From Streptomyces sp. SCSIO 75703 (GTDB lineage Bacteria > Actinomycetota > Actinomycetes > Streptomycetales > Streptomycetaceae), in assembly GCF_036607905.1 (NCBI RefSeq), contig NZ_CP144555.1:4650001-4714000 (forward strand): DNA of 64,000 nucleotides. Reading direction: 5' to 3'. The position numbers and the translations under genes were made by a program. Under the pieces are notes generated by a model. The model searched no databases, was not told the DNA's origin, and saw only the letters and a list, made by a program, of their open reading frames with translations. How positions within the stretch are numbered: the stretch's first letter is position 1; each line of letters starts with the position of its first letter. Shown in pieces: positions 58,255 to 64,000 of the stretch.

Positions 58255-60605
58255 CCGCCCGCCACGGCCACGGGCGCACCCGCAGCGGGCCGGAATTTCG
58301 GTTCGCCCAGGGGACCGGAGGCCCACCGGACACGGCTGCCGTGGTCCCGGACACCCTCGCCACCCCGCACCCGGAGCCGGCCACCGCCTCCGGCCCGATG
58401 ACGGTGGCCCGCCTCGGCACCAGGGCGCTCCCCGCACCCTCCACGTCACCCGGCCACGTCCCGGCAGGCCACGGCGCGGCCCCGCCGGTCAGGGACCCCA
58501 CCCTTCCTCCCCTTCCCCTCCCCGCCACCCCGGCATCCTTCGCGGACCCGGACCCGGACCCGGACCCGGACCCAAACCCGAACCCGACTTTGAACCCGGC
58601 CCCGGCCCCGGAGCCGCACGCGTCGCGCCGGCTTCCCGGGCTCCGGCCCGGCGCCACGCGCCGTCTCCACGGGGGCCCCACGGACCTGCGGTTGGTGGCG
58701 CCCGCGCTGGCGGCCTGGGCGACGGCGGCGCTGATGCTGCACGCCCCGCCGGGGCGGGCCGCCCTCGTGGCGGTCGGGTGCCTCGCGGCGGGCGGAGCCC
58801 TGCTGTTGCCGGGGGCCACCCGCCGTATCGGACAGGTCCGCCGACGGCGTCCCGCCGGAGAGGCCCGGCGTACGGCACTGCGGGTGTCGGTGGCCGCCGT
58901 ACTGCTCTGCGTGGCCGCGTCCACCGCCTCGGCGGCGCTGCACGGGGCGGATCTGCGGCGCGGCCCGGTGCCGGACCTGGCGGCGCGGTACGCCACGGTG
59001 ACCGCCGAGGTGGAGGTCACCGCCGACCCACAAGTGAGCCGGCCCCGGGTACGGGGCAACCACGCGGCCGCGCCGACGGCCGTGATCCGGGCCGACGTGC
59101 GCCGGGTGGCGGAGGCCGGGCGGCGCACGTCGACGCGGACGCCGGTGTTGCTGCTCGTGGACCTGGCCGGCCAGACGTCCCGGGGCCCGCCGGGTGGCGG
59201 CGGTGACGCGCGGGTGGCGGGCGGGGGGCCGGACACCTCGCCGTGGCTGGGGCTGCTGCCCAGTACAAGGCTGCGTGTCACCGCGCGGTCGGCGCCCGCG
59301 CGGGAGAGCGGGGACCGGGTCGCCGCCGTGCTGCGGGTCCGAGGCCAGGGGACACCGGAGGTGGTGCGGGGGCCGTCGGCTCCGCAGCGGCTGGCCGGCA
59401 GGCTGCGCGCGGGGCTGCGGGAGGCCACCGACGGGCTGCCGGCGGACGCGCGGGCGTTGTTGCCGGGCCTGGTCGTCGGGGACATCTCCCGGCTGACGCC
59501 GGAGCTGGACGAGGCGTTCAGGGCGACGGATCTCACGCACACCCTGGCCGTGTCCGGCGCCAACCTCACGATCATGATCGCGTTGCTGCTGGGGCCGCCG
59601 GGGCTGGCGCAGCTGAGCGAACGCCGGGGCCTGGCCCCGCGGCTCGGCCTCTCGCTGCGGACGACGGCCCTGTTCGGTGGCGGGCTGGCGCTGGCCTTCG
59701 TGATCGTGTGCCGCCCCGACCCGAGCGTGTTGCGGGCGGCTGCCTGCGGGGCGATCGCGTTGCTCGCGCTGGCCACCGGACGCCGTAGATCGCTGCTGCC
59801 GGCCCTGGCCGCGGCGGTGCTCCTGCTGGTGCTCTACGACCCGTGGCTGGCGCGGAGTTACGGCTTCCTGCTCTCGGTGCTGGCCACCGGCGCCCTGCTG
59901 ACGCTCGCGCCCCGGTGGAGCGGGGCACTGCTCCGGCGCGGGGTGCCGCCCCGGCTCGCGGAGGCGTTGGCCGCGGCGGGGGCCGCGCAGGCCGTGTGCG
60001 CGCCGGTCGTGGCGGTGCTGTCGTCCCGGGTGAGTCTGGTCGCGGTGCCGTGCAATCTGCTGGTGGAGTTCGCGGTCGCGCCGGCCACGGTGCTGGGATT
60101 CGCGGCGCTGGCGGCGGCGCCCGTGGCGATGCCGGTGGCCGAGGCGCTGGCGTGGTGCGCGGGGTGGCCGGCCGGGTGGATCGCGGTGATCGCCCGTACC
60201 GGGGCCGGGTTGCCGGGCGCGGGGGTGGACTGGCCGGGCTCGTGGACGGGGGCGGCGCTGCTCGCGCTGCTGACGGTGGGGCTGCTGCTGGCCGGCCGGC
60301 GGTTGCTCGCGCATCCGTGGTGGTGCGGTGCCTGTGCGGTGCTGCTGGTGGTGGCGGTGGTGCAGCCGGTGCCGCTGACGCGGGTGTTCACGGGATGGCC
60401 GCCGCCGGGCTGGCGGATGGTGATGTGCGACGTGGGACAGGGGGACGCGCTGGTGCTGGCGGCGGGTCCGGGGGCCGGGGTGGTGGTGGACGCCGGGCCG
60501 GATCCGGTGCTGGTCGACCGGTGTCTGCGCTCGCTCGGGATCACCAGTGTCCCGTTGCTGCTGCTGACGCACGACTTCTTGGGGCAGTTCAGATTTGTCT
60601 CATGA
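58251..60605 (+). pseudogene. comEC: comEC (DNA-uptake channel) truncated by an insertion
   Basis: 784 residues remain. A Pro/Asp-rich N-terminus carries DP-repeats (58540-58580). Hydrophobic helices lead to the competence domain, with GLVVGDISRLTPELDEAFRA and LTHTLAVSGANLTIMIALLL, and more helices follow. The metallo-beta-lactamase-like domain begins normally (MVMCDVGQGDALVLAAGPGA, GVVVDAGPDPVLVDRCLRSL) but breaks after PLLLLTH at 60572. Family members continue with FHADH at this point, whereas here DFLGQFRFVS and a stop follow. The zinc-binding motif and the whole C-terminus are missing. The break coincides with the start of a mobile element, so this is a disrupted gene. Confidence 0.9.
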
Positions 60606-60610
60606 CGCAC
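60565..60610 (+). repeat. 8-bp direct repeats at the element boundary
   Basis: TGACGCAC occurs at 60565-60572, the last comEC-derived bases, and again at 60603-60610 inside the new sequence. A second pair, TTGTCTCA, is at 60595-60602 and 60673-60680; its first copy abuts the second TGACGCAC. Such repeats are candidate recombinase arm or core sites. Confidence 0.5.
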
Positions 60611-60657
60611 CGTTCTCTGTTGGTGTCGGAGTGGTGTGGCTACAGCAAGCCCTGCTA

Positions 60658-60686
60658 TCTCTCTGCTGACTGTTGTCTCAGAGAGA
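60658..60686 (+). promoter_or_regulatory. Inverted repeat just before the first recombinase start
   Basis: TCTCTCTG (60658-60665) and CAGAGAGA (60679-60686) are perfect complements with a 13-nt spacer. The right arm includes the GAGAGAG that would serve as ribosome-binding site for ATG 60691, so it could be an operator, a recombinase-binding site, or an RNA hairpin limiting translation. Confidence 0.5.
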
Positions 60687-60690
60687 GCAA

Positions 60691-62181
60691 ATGATGCAAC
60701 TCTTCTTTTTAGACTCAAAGTTGGCGCTGCGCTACTTGGAGAGTGAAGTGATCTCCGGTGAGGAAGTCGTCGTGCTTCTGGATGATCGGGCGCTTGCGGA
60801 CGGGATGCCGATCTACCTCGATGACGAAACGATGATGCCCGTCGAGCCGCACTGCTCGTGGGGTCGGAGCCTGTCCAACGACGAGCTGGGCAAGGGCACG
60901 ATGAAGGAGTACGGGCGGATCCTCTTCCGGTACTCCGAGCATCAGGAACACCGAGGGCGGGATGTGCTCTCGGCCACTGAGTCCGACGTCAGGGCCTACA
61001 AGCGGGTTCGTACGGTGCTTCAGAGGCGGCCGATTCAGGATGCGGCGTGGGGTAAGGAGTCGCAGCTCCTTGACCGGTTCTATGGCTACCTGAAGGACGA
61101 CGTCGGGCTGGTAAAGCAGAGGCCGGTGCGGGTTGGTTCGAAAGGGCGGAATCCGCTCGCGCCCAAGCTGAGGCAGAGGATGAACATCCGTCACCTCACC
61201 CTGTCGCAGTACCGGTACTTCCGCGACGTGGGTCTGGGCGGCCAGCTTCCGGACTCACGTGTGGATCTGTCGTTTCGGGGCTGGTCGCCGCACCGCAACC
61301 GCGGGGCGGCCGACCTGGCGCTGGGCACGGGGATGCGGTGGCAGGAGTGGGCGACGGTCCTGCTGCCCGAGCTGGGCATCGGGGTGGGGCACCCGGTCAG
61401 GGACGTGGAGTTCACCGTTCAGGCCTGCGCGAAGTACGGCAAGGCCCGCACCATCTACGTTCCGGACGACTCGATGAAGGGACTGGAGCCCTACCTGCTG
61501 CTGGAGCGGCCCGAGCAGGCTGCCACATCGGCGAAACGCCTGGAAAAGCGGCATCGCGATCTGTTCGTCGTCTCTCGCATCGACCACGAGTCGGGCCTGG
61601 TCTACGGAGTGCTGGACGGGATCGAGAAGGTGCTCGAGATGTCCGCGATGGACCCGGAGCTGCGGCGGATCGCGGTGCACGAGACGGACGTTGGCCTGGA
61701 GGCGCTGGCGGTGTTCATCTGCCAGGGCGGACTGATGCCCGGGGCCGATTCGTGGAAGCGCTACCGGCACGCAGCCTGGCGCCGCATGACCGCACTCGCC
61801 GATGAGCACACCGTGTTGCCGCGCAAAAGGTGGCGCTGGCACGATCTCCGCCACACCTACGCCCTGCAGATGCTCAACTACCTGGAGCGGCAGATGGACG
61901 GCGAGGAGCCGGATGCGGCCGCGCGCCGCCGCCGGCACCGCTCCTACCTGTCCAGTCATATGCGGCTGAACCCGCTGTTGATCGTCATGCGCAGGCTCGG
62001 GCATTCCAGCCCGGCTACCACCTACGAGTACCTCGAGTACACCGACGATCTGCTCAATGAGTTCGACGATGCCTTCCGCGGCTGGGTCGGCGAGCTGGGC
62101 AGCGAGGCGACGTACGCGCAGATCGCCTCGCACGCTTTCCGTCTGGAGAAGCGGGGGGTGGCCGATGCCGCGCAGGGGTGA
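60691..62181 (+). CDS. Tyrosine recombinase/integrase, first of an overlapping pair
   Basis: The protein has 496 residues from ATG 60691; a TTG at 60673 would add six residues but has no ribosome site. The N-terminal ~200 residues form a large, probably DNA-binding arm. All catalytic residues can be seen: Arg216 in GTGMRWQEWATVLLPEL, Lys251 in YGKARTIYVP, His384 and Arg387 in WHDLRHTYALQML, His438 in RLGHSSPATTYEYLEY, and the nucleophile Tyr447, nine residues after it. It is therefore an apparently active site-specific recombinase. The stop overlaps the next gene by 17 nt. It presumably integrates the element into comEC. Confidence 0.92.
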   Translation: MMQLFFLDSKLALRYLESEVISGEEVVVLLDDRALADGMPIYLDDETMMPVEPHCSWGRSLSNDELGKGTMKEYGRILFRYSEHQEHRGRDVLSATESDVRAYKRVRTVLQRRPIQDAAWGKESQLLDRFYGYLKDDVGLVKQRPVRVGSKGRNPLAPKLRQRMNIRHLTLSQYRYFRDVGLGGQLPDSRVDLSFRGWSPHRNRGAADLALGTGMRWQEWATVLLPELGIGVGHPVRDVEFTVQACAKYGKARTIYVPDDSMKGLEPYLLLERPEQAATSAKRLEKRHRDLFVVSRIDHESGLVYGVLDGIEKVLEMSAMDPELRRIAVHETDVGLEALAVFICQGGLMPGADSWKRYRHAAWRRMTALADEHTVLPRKRWRWHDLRHTYALQMLNYLERQMDGEEPDAAARRRRHRSYLSSHMRLNPLLIVMRRLGHSSPATTYEYLEYTDDLLNEFDDAFRGWVGELGSEATYAQIASHAFRLEKRGVADAAQG

Positions 62182-64000
62182 GTTCACCAGGGACTTCCCG
62201 GACGTCCCCGAGGTGCCGGATCCGGTGGTGGGCAGGGTCGGGGAGCGCGTGATCCGTACGGCGAGTGCGACGAGGCGCAACCTGACCAGCCGCGTCCTGC
62301 CGAGTGTGTACACCTGCTCGCAGTTGGCAGCGGAGCTGGCCGATGAGTGGGTCGAGTACGTGGAGGCGGCCGGGCTGGCGGCCGGGACGGTGCAGTCCTA
62401 TCAGCAGGCGATCGACAATCTGTGCACGTCGGTGGATGCTCAGCTGGGCGAGGACGCCGCCCGGGCCTCCCTGGGCAGAGATCAACCCGACCTGGCACGC
62501 GCCATGGCTACCTGGGAGAGGAAACTGCCGTCAGGGTTCGCCCCCAACTCCAACCGGCCCGCCATCCTGTCCGGCGCCGTACGGGTTCTGATCCGCAGAC
62601 GGGTGGAACACCCGGAGCGGCCGGTCACCGAGCGTATGGCCGCGCTGGCCAAGGCCGGCAGCGGCGTCCCGATCGGCGAGAACGAAGAACTCGATGAGTT
62701 CTCCCGCGCGGAGAAGCAGGCCATGGTCCGTGCCGCCTGGGCAGCTGTGATCGCGCTGGAGAAGCGCCTGGAGACGGGCTGGCGTCTGGCCGCACAGGGC
62801 CGCCACCCGGGCGACGGATCGTGGATGTCCATCCCGGATCTGCTGTGGGGACTCGCTCACGAGGCGGTCACACCAGCGCAGATCAGTGACGCCGTGGGGC
62901 CGACTCGGGGGTGGACCGAGGAACTGCGCGCGTGCATCCGCCGGCCGGACGGCAGTATGCCGGTGACCACGGCCCGCATCGAGCTGACCCGGCATCTGGT
63001 CGCTCAGCTGTGGCCGAGCACCTTCGACCTGCACGCCTTCCGGGTGCTGCTGATCGACGCCACCGCGCATCCGCCCGAGGAGGTCAGCAAACTCACCGAG
63101 GACGGCGTCGAATTCACGCCGCGAGGAGTGCGGATGACGCTGGTACGCAAGCGCGCGAAGCGCCGCTACTACCGCGCCTTCAAGGACACCTCGATCGAGA
63201 TGGCGGACGTGATCGAGACCAAGGAATTCACCGACCGGCCCCGCCGCGAGCCCGGCGCGATCGTCAAGCGCCTGATGGCCGTGACCGAACGCGCACGGCA
63301 GCGGGCCGCCGACCCGGAGGGAAATCTGTTCGTACGGGCGGCGGTGGACGTGGACCGTGAGCTGAAATTCTGCGAATGGAACCCCGAGGCCCCACTGGCC
63401 CGTTTCAGCAGGTGGCTGGAGGTCCACGGGGTCACCGTCGAGGGCAAGACCGACATCAGGCGCCTGCGTAAGTCCGGCAAGGTGGAGAAGGTCGTCGCCT
63501 CCCGCGGCCACATCCACGAGGCCGCCGACGACCACTACGAGGAGACGTTCAAAGGCCACTACGCGCAGGGGACGACCCTGCGCGTGATCTCCGCCGAGGT
63601 GATCAACTCCGCCCAGGACCACTGGTTCAGCATGGCGCTCGAGGGGCCGACCGTGCTGTCCCAAGAGGCCGCACAGGCCGCCGAGGAGAGCACGCAGCTA
63701 CAGGCCCTCGGCCTGAGCAAGAAGGAGGCCGACGACCTGGTCGAGGGCGAACTGGACATGGGCGTCACCCACTGCACGAACCCTTATGAATCGCCGTTCA
63801 GCCCCGCCGGAGAGCTGTGCGCGGTCGCCCCGCTGCGCTGCCTGGAATGCCGCAATGCCTGGGTGCTGCCCAGTCAGCTTCCTCAGCTCCTGTTGTTCAG
63901 CGACCACGTGGAGCGCATCCGGCAGCGGCTGGCCCCGCAGCATTTCACCGCACTGTGGGGACAGTCCTACGTCAATCTGCAGGCGGTACTGGAGGACCGC
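62165..64000 (+). CDS. Large recombinase-like protein with cysteine cluster, second of the pair (partial)
   Basis: The frame is open from ATG 62165 to the window edge (612 codons, no stop), overlapping the first recombinase by 17 nt. The N-terminal ~270 residues are helical. The middle resembles an integrase core: LLIDATAHPPEEVSKLTEDG (from about 295) takes the place of the usual TGLRxxE box with no catalytic arginine, while DIRRLRKSGKVEKVV (about 430-444) resembles HxLR. A C-terminal Cys537, Cys552, Cys559, Cys562 group, with NAWVLPSQLPQLLLF, suggests a zinc-binding module. It likely cooperates with the first enzyme rather than acting alone. Confidence 0.82.
   Translation, partial: MPRRGEFTRDFPDVPEVPDPVVGRVGERVIRTASATRRNLTSRVLPSVYTCSQLAAELADEWVEYVEAAGLAAGTVQSYQQAIDNLCTSVDAQLGEDAARASLGRDQPDLARAMATWERKLPSGFAPNSNRPAILSGAVRVLIRRRVEHPERPVTERMAALAKAGSGVPIGENEELDEFSRAEKQAMVRAAWAAVIALEKRLETGWRLAAQGRHPGDGSWMSIPDLLWGLAHEAVTPAQISDAVGPTRGWTEELRACIRRPDGSMPVTTARIELTRHLVAQLWPSTFDLHAFRVLLIDATAHPPEEVSKLTEDGVEFTPRGVRMTLVRKRAKRRYYRAFKDTSIEMADVIETKEFTDRPRREPGAIVKRLMAVTERARQRAADPEGNLFVRAAVDVDRELKFCEWNPEAPLARFSRWLEVHGVTVEGKTDIRRLRKSGKVEKVVASRGHIHEAADDHYEETFKGHYAQGTTLRVISAEVINSAQDHWFSMALEGPTVLSQEAAQAAEESTQLQALGLSKKEADDLVEGELDMGVTHCTNPYESPFSPAGELCAVAPLRCLECRNAWVLPSQLPQLLLFSDHVERIRQRLAPQHFTALWGQSYVNLQAVLEDR

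Larger units (their letters stand above)
60573..64000 (+). mobile_element. Left part of a recombinase-carrying mobile element inserted in comEC
   Basis: comEC homology ends at 60572 and an unrelated, visibly more A/T-rich stretch begins (about 60575-60720). It is followed by two overlapping recombinase genes reading inward. The element continues beyond the window. The other comEC fragment should lie at its far end. The arrangement resembles actinobacterial elements that use two or three cooperating tyrosine recombinases. Confidence 0.85.

Noticed and set aside
58199-59776. Long minus-strand frame opposite comEC
   Set aside because: It is Ser/Arg/Pro-rich with no domain, lies entirely inside comEC, and has no ribosome site.

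Overview
This is a high-GC actinobacterial chromosome segment, almost certainly Streptomyces. Codon third positions are overwhelmingly G or C, GTG starts are common, several genes have a -10 box 6-8 nt before the start codon (leaderless mRNA), and the gene order is the housekeeping block tig-clpP1-clpP2-clpX ... valS-folC-ndk-mreBCD-mrdA-rodA ... rne-rplU-rpmA-obg ... proB-proA ... nadD-rsfS ... leuS ... comEA-comEC known from Streptomyces chromosomes. Family names come from reading motifs in the translated sequence; no database search was possible.

Layout. 1-640: tail of a small membrane protein, then tRNA-Gly(TCC) on the minus strand and tRNA-Pro(TGG) on the plus strand. 700-5500: protein folding and degradation (trigger factor, two ClpP paralogues, ClpX), with a ClgR-type operator before clpP1. 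5520-11760: a membrane-anchored exported protein, ValRS, FolC, a small membrane protein and Ndk. 12050-18840: the cell-shape and sporulation-wall cluster mreB, mreC, mreD, PBP2 and RodA, with a degenerate 9-bp repeat tract between mreB and mreC. 18950-23270: a radical SAM protein and its usual partner, here separated by a small membrane protein and a TerD-like protein. 23550-31380: RNase E/G, a glycerol-1-phosphate-dehydrogenase-like enzyme, L21, L27 and the GTPase Obg; the rplU leader has a clear promoter and a nested hairpin. 31950-35620: minus-strand surface-polymer genes (GT2-TagF fusion and a dTDP-glucose 4,6-dehydratase). 35840-39330: proline biosynthesis (proB, proA). 39460-48020: membrane proteins of unknown role, an M48 protease, nadD, an LCP/LytR_C-like protein, rsfS, a histidine phosphatase, and two identical tRNA-Ala(GGC) genes bracketing two small zinc-ribbon proteins. 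48350-51400: a minus-strand redox pair (NuoF-like flavoprotein-ferredoxin fusion and a cytochrome-b-like membrane protein). 51600-56600: leuS with a leucine-rich leader peptide and attenuator, an unknown membrane protein and a DegV-family protein. 56770-60600: comEA and comEC.

The most unusual part is the right end. comEC stops abruptly inside the metallo-beta-lactamase metal-binding motif (after LLLTH, where FHADH is expected). Sequence of a different character follows. It carries two overlapping recombinase genes: a canonical tyrosine recombinase, and a much larger degenerate one with a C-terminal cysteine cluster that runs off the window. This looks like the left end of a mobile element, with a multi-recombinase integration module, inserted in comEC.

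What works together: ClpP1P2-ClpX-trigger factor in protein quality control; MreBCD-PBP2-RodA in lateral or spore wall synthesis; RNase E-L21-L27-Obg-RsfS in RNA and ribosome biology; the TagF and RfbB enzymes in wall polymers; ProB-ProA in proline synthesis.
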